Shown one piece after another: positions 37,701 through 49,491 of a DNA stretch of 64,000 nt; positions within the stretch are counted from its first letter, which is position 1; each line of letters starts with the position of its first letter. Made by a program: the position numbers and the translations under genes. The notes below the pieces were generated by a model that had not been told where the DNA came from, ran no database searches, and saw nothing but the letters and a program-made list of their open reading frames with translations. Source of the stretch: Phoenix dactylifera (Eukaryota; Streptophyta; Magnoliopsida; Arecales; Arecaceae); the NCBI RefSeq assembly GCF_009389715.1, contig NC_052399.1, forward strand, positions 9,240,585 to 9,304,584. The letters are read 5' to 3'.

Positions 37701-38025
37701 ATTAATTTTATTAAACATGTTGAGCACATGAGCTTGCTGATGTCATTTGATGTGCTTGGTTAGTGGGAGTCTTACGTATATATATTCTTAAGACCATATT
37801 GTTATTTGCTATATTTGAAATATTGAAGTTTGAAGTGATTGCTCTTTAAATACTTGTTATTTACAGTTATATATGTGTGCACACTTGGCATTGCTCGATA
37901 TAAAATATATCTTTGATTTAAAGCATTGATGGATTAGTTTTTTTAAAAAATCTTGAGATGTAGGGTTTCACACTTCGGTTTAGAGTATAAAGGCTTCTAT
38001 TTAGAAACATAAAGGATACATAAAG

Positions 38026-38819
38026 TGATAGAGACGCAACCAATAATCGAGACGCAACCAGCCCATCTAAAGATCCTTTGCATGGAATTGAAGGTCCTAT
38101 GACTAGGGCCAAGACTAAGAGGATGAAACAAGCTTTGGAAAGCCTGATCATAAAAATCAAAGGAAAAGAAGACCAACGTGAGATAGAGGCTGCACCTAAT
38201 TGGGTCACTTTCATACAATTGGGTGAAGATGCTTTGAGTCCAACCTGAAGACAACACTTTGGAAAGTCCAAATCACATGATAAGAAGCATTCATGGGAAG
38301 GCCAATTTTTCTATTGTATTTGGATTTTCGTGCATACTTTTGGGGTGATATTTCAGATGATGTTTTGTATTCCCCAAGTCACATTCAGACTTTCTTGTAG
38401 TTCCCAAAGTCACTATAATTACTTTGGGATCTTTTTCCTAAGTTCTGGTTACTTTTCTAGGAGTAGGTGTAACATGCATCTTTTCCAAGCCTTGGTAAAT
38501 GCAGCCTTGGAAAATGCATGACAAGTAGTGTTATGTAATTTCCTAGGAGTTGCTTCTCTTTGAAGCCATTTCAGCCTTAAAATAGCACCTGATTGTACTT
38601 GAGAGGGAGAGAACGCATGAATGAAATTTGAGAGTTTCTCTTATGTGAGAGCTTCACCTTTGTTCTTGGATTAGAACTTGATAGTGTTGGTTCTACCGGC
38701 AGGTCGCGGTTAGGGTCACGCTTCTTTTGATAACTTTGGTTCTACCGGCAGGTCGCGGTTAGGGTCAAGTTCCTCATTCTCTACCTGTTTCCAGGACGGT
38801 CCGAAGTGTGCTCTTATCA
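38026..38819 (+). repeat. Gypsy 5' LTR (794 bp)
   Basis: Starts TGATAGAGACGCAACC and ends GCTCTTATCA. Near its 3' end it holds a direct repeat of about 32 bp, TTGGTTCTACCGGCAGGTCG and onward, twice about 50 bp apart (38687 and 38738). Confidence 0.96.
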
Positions 38820-38821
38820 TT

Positions 38822-38833
38822 TGGTATCAGAGC
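38822..38833 (+). other. Primer-binding site, initiator tRNA-Met
   Basis: TGGTATCAGAGC lies two bases after the 5' LTR. It is the standard complement to the 3' end of plant initiator Met-tRNA. Confidence 0.95.
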
Positions 38834-39381
38834 CCGGTTCCTGAAATCAGGTGTTATCTATCCTTTGTGTGTTTATCTTGTTTAATTCAAAAAAAAAAAG
38901 GTGTTCCGCTGTTGTTTATCTCTATATCCTTGGTGACATCTTCCTTTAATCGGTTTGTGTCATCGTCCTTGTTCCTTTCTGTTCTGCTATTTCAAAAAAA
39001 AAAAAAAAGAAGAAGAAGAAAAAAAAGAAAGAAAAAAAAAATTCGGGGCAGATTTTGCTTCTAATTTCCTTGTGGGTTCTTTAACGCTTCCATTGAATTG
39101 TTCTCAATTCAAACCTTCCTTGAACCCTTTGTTGGTTCCAATTAAATTGTTCCTTGCGAGTTCTTGTTCCCTAAGGTTATCATCGACTCCTTACTGTTTC
39201 CTGTTGTGTAGAAACATCCAAAAGGTTCTTATTTAAGAGCTCATAAGGTGAAGCTAAGTGGTAAAAGGCAAGAGGGTGAGATCATCATCAAGAAAAAGCC
39301 ATAAAAGAGTGTCCACCAGAGAGAGGAGCGTGTGAGGACCTATTCTGTGTATACTAATCTTTTTGATTGCAGCATACAAAG

Positions 39382-42300
39382 ATGAGTAGTGAAGGTAGTA
39401 AACAACCAGATGTTGATATGAAGTTATGGATGAAAGCTATTGCTGATCAACTTACTAAGCTTGGTGCACGAATGAATGATTTGGAATCACCAAGCAGACT
39501 CAAACCTTTGAGGGGGCGGATGTTTGAAGAAGAAGAAGAAGAGGAGTATTCGGATGGAAGAAGTAATGGAAAGAGGCAAAGAGATGAATCAAGAAAAGAC
39601 AGTCATTTGGGAAGTATTAAGATGACAATCCCTGCATTCCAAGGTAAAAATGATCCTGAATTATATTTTGAGTGGGAGAGAAAGGTTGAACATGTGTTTG
39701 AATGTCATAATTATTCCGAGGAGAAGAGGGTTAAACTAGCCATTGTTGAGTTCCATGATTATGCTAGTATTTGGTGGGATCAAATGGTGACTAGTAGACG
39801 TAGAAATGGGGAGAGGCCTATTGGTACATGGGATGAGATGAAGGCTGTCATGAGAAAAAGGTGTGTACCCAGCCACTACTATAGAGATTTGCACAGGAAA
39901 TTGCAAAGTCTAACTCAAGGCTCCATGAGTGTGGAAGATTACTATAAGGAGATGGAAATAGCCATGATTAGAGCCAATGTTGAAGAAGACCGAGAGGCAA
40001 CTATGGCTAGATTCATTGGAGGTTTAAAGAAGGAGATAGCTGATGTGGTAGAATTGCAACATTATATAGAGATGGAGGATTTGCTGCACAAAGCTATTCT
40101 AGTGGAAAGGCAATTGAAAGCTAAGAGTACTTCCAAATTTACTACTAGTTCCTCATGAAAATCGAATTGGCAAAATAACAAATCTGTGTCAAAGCCAAAA
40201 GAAGATGCAAAGGCCAAAAATTCGATTGCTGCACCTAAAGGTAAAATGGAAATTAATTCATCCTCTAGATCTCGTGATATCAAATGTTTCAGGTGTCAAG
40301 GAGTTGGACATATTGCTTCTCAATGTCCAAATAAAAGAGCCATGATACTGCTGGATAATGGAGACATAGAGAGTGTGAGCTCAAGTGATGATGACATGCC
40401 ACCATTGGAGGATTGTAGTGATGTTGAAGTTGCTGAACCTGTTGTTGGAGATGTGCTTGTTACTAGGCGTGCTCTCAACATGCAACCTAAGGCGGGTGGT
40501 AATGAGGAGCAACGTGAGCATATATTTCATACAAGATGCCATATAAACGACAAGGTATGCAGCTTAATCATTCATAGTGGGAGTTGCACTAATGTTGCTA
40601 GCACCTTGTTGGTTGAAAAATTGAGTTTGCCCACATTACAGCACCCTAATCCATATAGACTTCAGTGGCTGAATGATTGTGGAGACATAAGGGTGACTAA
40701 GCAAGTGATGATTTCATTTTCCATCGGTAAATACAAGGATGAAGTTCTTTGTGATGTGGCACCTATGCATGCTGGACATCTACTTCTTGGGCGTCCGTGG
40801 CAATTTGATAGAAGGGTTATTCATGATGGGTACAAAAATAGATACACTCTTGTTATGAACAATCACACTATTGTTTTAACACCTCTCCAACCAACCGAGG
40901 CCTATGCTGATCAAATCAGAATTACAAGAGAGTGTAAGTTGAGAGAGGAGCAATTGAGCATTCAAGAAAAAGAGAGGAAAGATAAGAAAAATAAGAGTGA
41001 GCAGACGAAAGAAAAGAATAAATCAGAATCCAAAGAAGAGAAAAAAAAGAGAGTGAGTGCATTTGCAAGCAAAAGAGAGGTTGAGAGTGCCTTGTTAGCA
41101 AAAGAGCAGCTACTTGTGCTCATACACAAGGATGTTTATTTCACTAACGAACTCAATTCTTCTTTGCCTAGTATGGTTGCTTCTTTGTTACAGGAATTTG
41201 GTGATATTTTTTCAGAAGAAATTCCCCATGGATTACCTCCTACAAGAGGTATTGAGCATCAGATTGACTTAATTCCAGGTTCTTCAATCCCAAATAGACC
41301 AGCCTACAGAACAAGTCCAGAGGAAGCAAAAGAAATTCAAAGGCAAGTAGATGAGTTGCTGCAAAAAGGATTTGTGAGGGAGAGTCTTAGCCCGTGTTCT
41401 GCTCCTGTGATCTTGGTTCCGAAGAAAGATGGGACGTGGCGCATGTGTATGGACTGCCCAGCCATAAATAAAATCACTGTAAAGTATCGATATCCTATCC
41501 CTAGATTGGATGATATGCTTGATGAATTGCATGGTTCGTGTGTGTTTTCTAAAATAGATTTGAAGAGTGGATACTATCAAATTCGCATGAAAGAAGGTGA
41601 TGAATGGAAAACAGCTTTTAAAACAAAATATGGTTTATATGAGTGGATGGTGATGCCATTTGGCTTATCTAATGCACCCAGCACCTTCATGAGGTTAATG
41701 AACCATGTTTTGCGTTCTTTCATTGGGAAATTTGTTGTAGTGTATTTTGATGATATTTTGATTTATAGCAAAACCTTAGATGAACATGTTAATCATTTGC
41801 ATGTTGTTCTTAATGTTTTGAGAGAAAACAAATTATATGCTAATCTTAAAAAGTGTTCATTCTGCCATGAATCTATTGTGTTTTTGGGTTTTGTTGTAAG
41901 CTCGAAAGGAATAAGTGTGGATGAGGAGAAGGTAAGGGCAATTAGAGAATGGCCTACACCTAAGAATGCAAATGAGGTAAGAAGTTTTCATGGTTTAGCA
42001 AGTTTTTATAGAAGGTTTGTAAAGAACTTTAGTTCTATTGCTGCACCTTTGAATGAACTTGTTAAAAAAAATGTTGTGTTTAAGTGGAATGAAGTGCATG
42101 AGGAAGCTTTTAATTCATTAAAAGAAAAATTGACCAATGCACCTTTGCTTTGTTTGCCTAATTTTGATAAAGCTTTTGAAATTGAATGTGATGCATCTGG
42201 TGTTGGCATAGGGGCCGTACTAATACAGGACTCTAAACCAATTGCTTACTTAAATGAAAAGCTTAATGGGGCATCATTGAATTATTCCACGTATGACAAA

Positions 42301-44034
42301 GAGTTGTACGCTTTGGTGAGAGCTTTGCAAACTTGGCAACACTACTTGTGGTCAAGGGAATTCATAATTCATTCTGACCATCAAAGCTTGAAGTTTCTAA
42401 GATCTCAAGGTAAGCTTCAAAAAAGACATGCCAAGTGGTTGGAATTCATTGAGATGTTTCCTTATGTAATCAAGTACAAGAATGGTAAGGAAAACAAAGT
42501 GGCTAACGCATTATCCAGAAGGTATGCATTGCTTACTTCTTTGCAAACTAAATTACTTGGTTTTGAGTTTATAAAGGACTTATATGCTAATGATTCTGAC
42601 TTTGGCCAAGTATGGGATTCTTGTTCTAAACATGCTTTTGGGGACTATTATAGGCATGATGGTTTCTTGTTTAAGAAAAATAAGTTGTGTGTGCCTGTTT
42701 GTTCCTTGCGTGAAATGCTAGTTAGAGAAAGTCATGGTGGTGGATTGATGGGACATTTTGGGATAAAAAGGACCTTAGAAATATTGCATGAGCATTTTTA
42801 TTGGTCTAACATGAAGCCTGACGTGCAATCGGTCTGTGATAAGTGCATAGCATGTAAACAAGCTAAATCTAAAGTCATGCCCCATGGCTTCAATACACCT
42901 TTGCCTGTGTCTAATCAACCCTGGACTGATATTTCAATGGATTTCGTGTTAGGATTACCTCGATCTCAAGGTGGCAAAGATAGTATATTTGTCGTTGTTG
43001 ATAGGTTTAGTAAAATGGCACATTTCATTGCATGCTCTAAAACCAATGATGCAACACATATTGCTGATCTGTTCTTTAAAGAGATAATGCGCTTGCATGG
43101 ATTGCCTAGAACAATAGTAAGTGATAGGGATGTAAAGTTCCTAAGTCATTTTTGGAAAACTTTGTAGAATAAACTAGGAACAAAACTCTTATTTTCTACT
43201 GTTGCACATCCTCAAACGGATGGACAAAATGAAGTAGTAAATAGAACACTTACTACCTTATTGCGTGCTATCATTCAAAAGAATTTGAAAAATTGGGAGA
43301 AATGCTTGCCACATGTTGAGTTTGCTTATAATAGAACTGTTCATTCTACTACTTCTTATTCTCCTTTTGAAGTTGTGTATGGCTTTAATCCTTTGACTCC
43401 TTTAGACATCTTACCTTTGCCTACTAATGAGTGTACTAATTTGGATGGTAAGAAAAAGACGGATACTATTAGGGAGTTGCATGCAAAAGTTCGAGCCAAC
43501 ATTGAGAGGAAGAATGAGCAATATGCAAAGCAAGCAAATAAGGGGCGTATTAAAGTTATTTTTGAACCAGGAGATTGGGTTTGGGTTCATATGAGGAAGG
43601 AGAGGTTTTCCACTCAAAGAAAATCTAAGCTGCAAACAAGAGGAGATGGACCCTTCCAAGTTTTAGAGAAGATCAATGACAATGCCTACAAGTTGGACTT
43701 GCCAAGTGAATATGGTAATGTAAGTGCTATCTTTAATGTGGCTGATCTATCTTTGTTTGATGTAGGTGATGAATCTGATTCGAGGACGAATTCTTTTGAA
43801 GAGGGAGGGAATGATAGAGACGCAACCAATGATCGAGACGCAACCAGCCCATCTAAAGATCCTTTGCATGGAATTGAAGGTCCTATGACTAGGGCTAAGA
43901 CTAAGAGGATGAAACAAGCTTTGGAAAGCCTGATCATAAAAATCAAAGGAAAAGAAGACCAACGTGAGATAGAGGCTGCACCTAATTGGGTCACTTTCAT
44001 ACAATTGGGTGAAGATGCTTTGAGTCCAACCTGA
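39382..44034 (+). pseudogene. Gypsy gag-pol polyprotein frame with two in-frame stops
   Basis: One frame runs from ATG 39382 to the TGA at 44032-44034 and is broken only by TGA 40156-40158 and TAG 43165-43167. Domains in order: gag (about 39640-40110); zinc knuckle [14 protein letters not shown]; protease ([13 protein letters not shown], histidine at the usual catalytic aspartate); RT with YFDD at 41743-41754; RNase H ([14 protein letters not shown]); integrase HHCC ([14 protein letters not shown] ... CDKCIAC) and core ([28 protein letters not shown]); GPY/F-like end (GDGPFQVLEKIND). No chromodomain is seen. The last 74 codons lie inside the 3' LTR. It is dead as an autonomous element, by two stops and a lost protease residue, but otherwise little decayed. 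Confidence 0.93.
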
Positions 44035-44605
44035 AGACAACACTTTGGAAAGTCCAAATCACATGACAAGAAGCATTCATGGGAAGGCCAACTTTCCTAT
44101 TGTATTTGGATTTTCGTGCATACTTTTGGGGTGATATTTCAGATGATGTTTTGTATTCCCCAAGTCACATTCAGACTTTCTTGTAGTTCCCAAAGTCACT
44201 ATAATTACTTTGGGATCTTTTTCCTAAGTTCTGGTTACTTTTCTAGGAGTAGGTGTAACATGCATCTTTTCCAAGCCTTGGTAAATGCAGCCTTGGAAAA
44301 TGCATGACAAGTAGTGTTATGTAATTTCCTAGGAGTTGCTTCTCTTTGAAGCCATTTCAGCCTTAAAATAGCACCTGATTGTACTTGAGAGGGAGAGAAC
44401 GTATGAATGAAATTTGAGAGTTTCTCTTATGTGAGAGCTTCACCTTTGTTCTTGGATTAGAACTTGATAGTGTTGGTTCTACCGGCAGGTCGCGGTTAGG
44501 GTCACGCTTCTTTTGATAACTTTGGTTCTACCGGCAGGTCGCGGTTAGGGTCAAGTTCCTCATTCTCTACCAGTTTCCAGGACGGTCCGAAGTATGCTCT
44601 TATCA
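43812..44605 (+). repeat. Gypsy 3' LTR (794 bp)
   Basis: Same length as the 5' LTR, with about 8 substitutions and no indel seen. It contains the end of the pol frame (stop 44032-44034). Confidence 0.96.
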
Positions 44606-44989
44606 TAAAGTCTAATGCTTCGATTTAGAGGCATGTTGTCTTCTTTAGGAAGACCAAAAGTGGATTGGATGTGGAATTGGCATATTATATAGTTGTGGAT
44701 CACTTGTGCACAAATGCCACACTACACCTTACCACATTTAGGGATCCATGTCGATGAAGTATTGATATTTGTAATTATGGAAGCTCTTGTGTTGATGAAT
44801 AACACAATTACCGCCATAATTCTATATTGATATTTTTATTGGATCGGGTCCTGTATTGAGATGTTCTCTTCTGAATCATATTTATGTGGCCACAAAGTTG
44901 TTCAACCCGTGAGTCATTTTCCTAAAATAAGTATAACACTTTTTTTTAAAAAAAAAAATTCAACAATCAATGTTGCCCAAGTGAGAGAA

Positions 44990-45520
44990 TGTAAAATTTT
45001 ATTTAAAATGTGGGTTAATTGTGTGTTTTATACTATTTGCGAAAAACAGATTGAAAGTGATTTAGATAAATTGACGGGTAAAGCCCAAATAAAGTTGTGA
45101 TCCATAAAGTTTTGGGCTATGGTCCATCTCAATGTTTTTCTAGTATATATACATATAGGAATGTGGTATGGAGGTGTAGGGCCTGGTTCTTGGCTATTTG
45201 GGTACCTTAATGGGAGGGCCCAATAACTATTTTATTTATTTTGGCTCGGTCCCCTCTCCCATCCAAAATCCTACTCTGACTCAATATTATATATATGAGT
45301 TAGAGGGTTGTCTGCCCCATTGTATGGCAATATAAACTAAGGAGAGAGAGAGAGAAAGAGCCGGCCCTAGAGTTTCTCCTATACGTAAGAACTATTCTTG
45401 AAAAAAAACTGTATCGGAATGGCCGGACTAAATGGTATGTGATTAACCTTTTTTTATATATATTTGAATTAAATTCTCTCGTGTTTTAATTCCTAGTATC
45501 ATGATCCAGAAATTCTGACA
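44990..45520 (+). repeat. Copia 3' LTR
   Basis: About 531 bp. Starts TGTAAAATTTT after a purine tract and ends ATTCTGACA, followed by the target copy tggag. It differs from the 5' LTR by roughly 8-10% plus small indels, by eye. Confidence 0.88.
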
Positions 45521-45914
45521 TGGAGATCTTACACAGGCGAGGTGTACCACAATGAAGTTTGACAAAAGGATCATCATTCAAGTTTGCCCACGAGCAATCC
45601 ACTGTAGCCCGTTTCTCATTGATTAAAAGATGATCTTCCCTTGATATACATTGTGAGCCAACAAGAGTGCCAAAACAATGCAAAACAAATAAGATTTTCA
45701 GGACATTGACTATGTATATTCCAAAACACAGCTAGCAGGTTTGTACAATGATTATACTGGATCTATCAAAGATTTTACACAACATAAGAAAGAATGAGCC
45801 TGGCGAGCCCCATTCCAAATTAAACCAGTTTCAGATAAACCAAAATATAATATGATACATCCACAGTTTGCACTATAATTTTACACATGCAACTTTGTAA
45901 AGTCATGTAGCACA

Positions 45915-46100
45915 CTAGGTAAGGTTCGCCATCTCGATACCCAACCTCATACCGGTACCACACTAGCACAGTGTCGGTATGGTACGATATGAATTTTTTT
46001 TGACATACCGATTGTTGGTACACCATCCATACTAGATACCGGTACGATATGGTACATTCCGTACTATCCGGTTCGGGTCGGTACGGCATATCTTGATACT
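45915..46100. repeat. Degenerate GGTACGGTATGG-type repeat
   Basis: Words such as ACCGGTAC, GGTATGGTACGATATG and CGGTTCGGGTCGGTACGG occur on both strands in a partly palindromic arrangement, within a TSR3-like intron. It is probably an old MITE; borders are unclear. Confidence 0.35.
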
Positions 46101-46475
46101 GATGAGTAAAGTTTTTGCTTAAGAATTTTCTGAGTACTTGAGGACAATGCCACATTGCTAGTCACCTGCAACTCTTGTGAAGGATTGCACCTTTTGATTT
46201 AGATGGCAGTGCTCATGTGAGATTAATGTGTCCAAAAAAAAAAGAAGGATTGCACCTTTGTCATTAACAATAAATGGCAATACATCAAAACGGCACTAAT
46301 GCAGCAGCAGGTTATATAATGTAGAAACCATATCTATTTATCCTACTTATTTGGAAGTTAGACTTCTCAGTCATTCTCTAGTATGTCTACTTTCCTTCTG
46401 TGACATCTGTAACTATGAAGAGTGAAAAGCTTCTTAGCACCTGCAACTATCAGCAAATAAGTGAAAATATTCATA

Positions 46476-46478
<3 letters not shown>

Positions 46479-46513
<35 letters not shown>
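46479..46513. repeat. (TA)n microsatellite
   Basis: About seventeen TA dinucleotides in the intron region of the TSR3-like remnant. Confidence 0.9.
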
Positions 46514-46517
<4 letters not shown>

Positions 46518-46849
46518 GATTTATAAGATCCTACAGTTAATCTGCTTTGCTCAGAAAAGAAAAGAAAGAAAGAAACAACAAATTCCCTTCTTAAAAAAAA
46601 AAAAAAATAAAGTACCTCATGAAAAGGTATGGCTGCTGTATTCAGCACTTCTTGAGAAGAATATGCTTCGAACTTAACAAAAAATGCGCACGACCAGATA
46701 CTTCACTTCAAAGAGCCAAATCTTCAAAGCTTGCGGCCAGTGCATCTTTTCATATCACATTGCCCAGAATCCTGAAATAGTGGAAGAGTCAACAAAGAAT
46801 ATACCCACATCGCAAGCTGAATTCTAGGAGCCTGAGATTCTTCTGAAAC

Positions 46850-49480
46850 AGAGAAGCCCACATACCTTGTTAAGCTGACTAGCTTAAAGACAAAAGGTCT
46901 TGTCAAACAAGAAAACAAGTTATTTGTTTATAGAACATTTCCAACTCAGGCAATCAAGCATACTCTAACCTCTATTTTACACAAATGGGACGTTTAATCA
47001 AAATTTATAGCTCCAACAATTTGGCAAATTGAGATATATTCACTACTGTCTCACATTTCAGGATCCATAACTTCTACTAGTATGCACAAACATTAATTTA
47101 TATACATAAATAATGCAAGACTTGCCACAAGCTACATTCTTATAACCAGGAATAGCCAAGACATATCCCATCCATCGTTTAAGCTCATGAATCTTTCTTA
47201 ACCAATCAAACTTCTGGTAACTAAACCTTGGTTCAAAGCAAGGTCATGTCCTATCCTTTAGAGTAACTTCTCTTTATACCTTCATATATCAGCTCCTGTC
47301 TGTTCTTCCTTTGAAGGATCATAATGTTCATGCTACATGAGCCTTCTCAAGCTTTCCTCATGCATGACCACCAACTTAATCAATTCTCCTTCACTGCAAA
47401 TATCAAGGTTTAACCTGTATACTCACATAGAACCCTCATTAAAATTCTCATAAATTACACTCATTCTGCGTGTTTTTATTTACCTAGAGATATACATGTA
47501 CATGCTTGATTTCGATGAATTTGGTCTATGGCTATACCGAACAGCTTCTCATGCTATAGACTTAAGCTCATGGTTTTGCTTTGTACTCTAATATGCTTAT
47601 GTTACCATTGCTATATCCTTGCCTTACCAAAATGCGACTTCCTTCATCTATTTAAGGTCTTATTTGTAGGTCATATTCCACATTTTAGTCCTATCAAAGT
47701 AACAGATTCAGTGAGCCTTAATATCCATATTCACGAACTCTACTGTTTCTCTGATTTCTGTTTCACAACCCTTTTGAAGTAAAATCAGCCCCCTCAAAAC
47801 ATTACATTTTCCAAACTTCAAAGCATATACATGAACCACCTTGATTGGTTCTCCATTATATGTAATCCCCCTTTAACATGCTTATTTCTAACAATGCAAT
47901 ATATATTCAAGTTCAACGGATCTAAATCGGCACAAAGTGTGATAAACTTGACTTTCTGAGCATGCCCTTTTATTTTTGTCCAAAGCCAAACGCAGGCACT
48001 TTTTATTTTGCATAACCATGAAAAGAGCAAAAGTGCAGAACTTATTGCCATCCAAGATCATTGTTGATGTTACAGAGATGCATTGTTCATAAAATATGTC
48101 AAAGAAAAAAAAACCCTCCACTTCAGCCACCAGCTACAATTATCAGAAAGATACTAATTCATCTCCACCTTTCATATAACAGTACTGAGTCACATTATTA
48201 CATGAAGAAATTTGTCTTGAGCTGAATCCATGTAAAGCTAGTTAAATTAAGAACTTTCTTAGGGTGAATCTCTAACCAGAGATATAAATGTTTCCAAAGT
48301 TTATGTAAGAGGTATCTTTTTGCATTTTCAGAATATTGAACACACAGAGCAAGTAAGTGTAACACAACTATTTACGACCTAGATATGTAGACAAATGAAA
48401 TTATTATACAAAACTGCACACAAAAATCTCCACTTTAAGATCCAGAAAACCTAAAAAATATTCAGACCTATCAACTAAGAGACTGAAATCTCATGAAGGC
48501 CAGTAGCAACCATGGAATCTAAAGTCTAAACTCCGAAGAACCACAGAGTTGCTGCCTTGACTCTGATATCCCTTCTCTTCTCTTCTTTCTGAACATCAAT
48601 CAACCTCCACTATGCCATAGATTCATAAGCAAGAAGGAATCTCGTCTCTAGCCCAACATGTTAACTGCACAGTGAGCTTATATAAACAGAACAGTATATA
48701 CATGCACTATTATCATTTAGAATTAAGATGATTATTATTTAATATTAAGACTTCATGAAGACTGTACATGAAACATAATTCATAGCAGTCTGATAATTCC
48801 ATGTAGCAGAAACCAGTAAAACCTAAACCCAGAAACATAAAAATTTAGTACCATGTCGATCCAACAAAAAGCTCGCACCTTTCTTATTCATCGAACTCAA
48901 ATATTTTCTTAATTTGAAAGAACCTCCAAAACATCCAACAAACCTACTTGAACTGCGCCATCTCAATATTGCAAATGCAATTAAAGTTACATCAAAGAGG
49001 TAGATAGGTGCATAGATTGGATGAGTCATGATGTGAGGGAGAGAGTGCCGTCGATTCATAGAGGCATATGGCGGCAGGATTGTCAGATTCTTGAGCTTGG
49101 CTCGTGAAATACAAAGAAAGTTTGGATTTGTTAGCTTCTAATTCCGGTGATATTTTCGTTTTTCTCAATTCAATGATAAAATTCGGATCAAATTCATGTT
49201 ATTGGGCTCCATTGGCACCCTCACAGCATGTGGTATAATTATTTCAGTCTTACTTTTCCACTATTTGTCATCAATCACCAACAAGTATTCAGCTGTATGG
49301 GTGCAAAATGTTGGTAACATTAGCTAATTTATGCTAAGCTTGCATCTTAGTTGAATAAAGTCATGGCTCGGACGCACGGGCGAGCAAACGCAAGGCGCGG
49401 ACTCGGGGAAAATGCTGAGGGCACCCTCGTAACTGAGCTGGGCAAAACTGGCATTTCCCATCACTCCGTGTTAATTAGAT
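46850..49480. other. Upstream region of the TSR3 remnant, no gene confirmed
   Basis: If the TSR3-like gene was complete, its first exon and promoter should lie here on the minus strand. The minus strand near 48960 reads ATGGCGCAGTTCAA|GTAGGT, a start codon with a good donor, but nothing links it to TSR3. Otherwise the stretch is AT-rich with no domain I recognise. Confidence 0.4.
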
Positions 49481-49491
49481 GGGCTCTAAGG

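Larger units (their letters stand above)
38026..44605 (+). mobile_element. Young Ty3/gypsy retrotransposon nested in the copia element
   Basis: This is 6580 bp, with LTRs at 38026-38819 and 43812-44605, both 794 bp and both TGATAG...TTATCA. A perfect 5-bp target duplication, taaag, lies at 38021-38025 and 44606-44610. It has an initiator-Met primer site at 38822-38833 and a polypurine tract, AGAGGGAGGGAA, directly before the right LTR. The domain order gag, PR, RT, RNase H, IN is the gypsy order. By eye the LTRs differ at about 8 positions (about 1%), so the insertion is recent. The reading into the 3' LTR and the absence of a chromodomain resemble CRM-type chromoviruses; that placement is tentative. 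Confidence 0.96.
32116..45520 (+). mobile_element. Degenerate Ty1/copia retrotransposon, interrupted by a gypsy element
   Basis: LTRs at 32116-32652 and 44990-45520 begin TGTAAAATTTTATTT, and the right one ends CTGACA. A perfect 5-bp target duplication, tggag, lies at 32111-32115 and 45521-45525. A purine tract (AAGTGAGAGAA) directly precedes the right LTR. The internal order is gag, protease, integrase, RT, RNase H, which is the copia order. All coding parts have frameshifts, stops or deletions. The gypsy element occupies 38026-44605, so the copia element's own length is about 6.8 kb. It lies in an intron of the TSR3-like pseudogene, in the opposite orientation. Confidence 0.9.
45535..46842 (-). 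pseudogene. TSR3: TSR3-like (18S rRNA aminocarboxypropyltransferase) gene remnant
   Basis: Minus-strand pieces: 46842-46805 (ESQAPRIQLAMW), 46771-46707 (DSGQCDMKRCTGRKL, stop, RFGSLK) and about 45677-45535 (VGSQCISREDHLLINEKR, VDCSWANLNDDPFVKL, CGTPRL). They match in order the RLI-like N-terminal domain and the start of the DUF367 domain of TSR3. TSR3 transfers the acp group from SAM to a hypermodified pseudouridine of 18S rRNA. Lesions: in-frame TGA at 46726-46724; only 33 nt (46804-46772) between the first two pieces; no AG acceptor before the third piece, which also seems to lack the usual FGG..LSP residues; and no visible downstream exons (WLVAANPVNYG onward). The first coding exon was not found with confidence. 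The copia element begins 8-14 nt beyond the last splice donor. Confidence 0.85.

Noticed and set aside
38041..38257. Minus-strand frames shared by 38.0 and 43.8 kb
   Set aside because: They lie in the two gypsy LTRs and are antisense shadows of the pol end.
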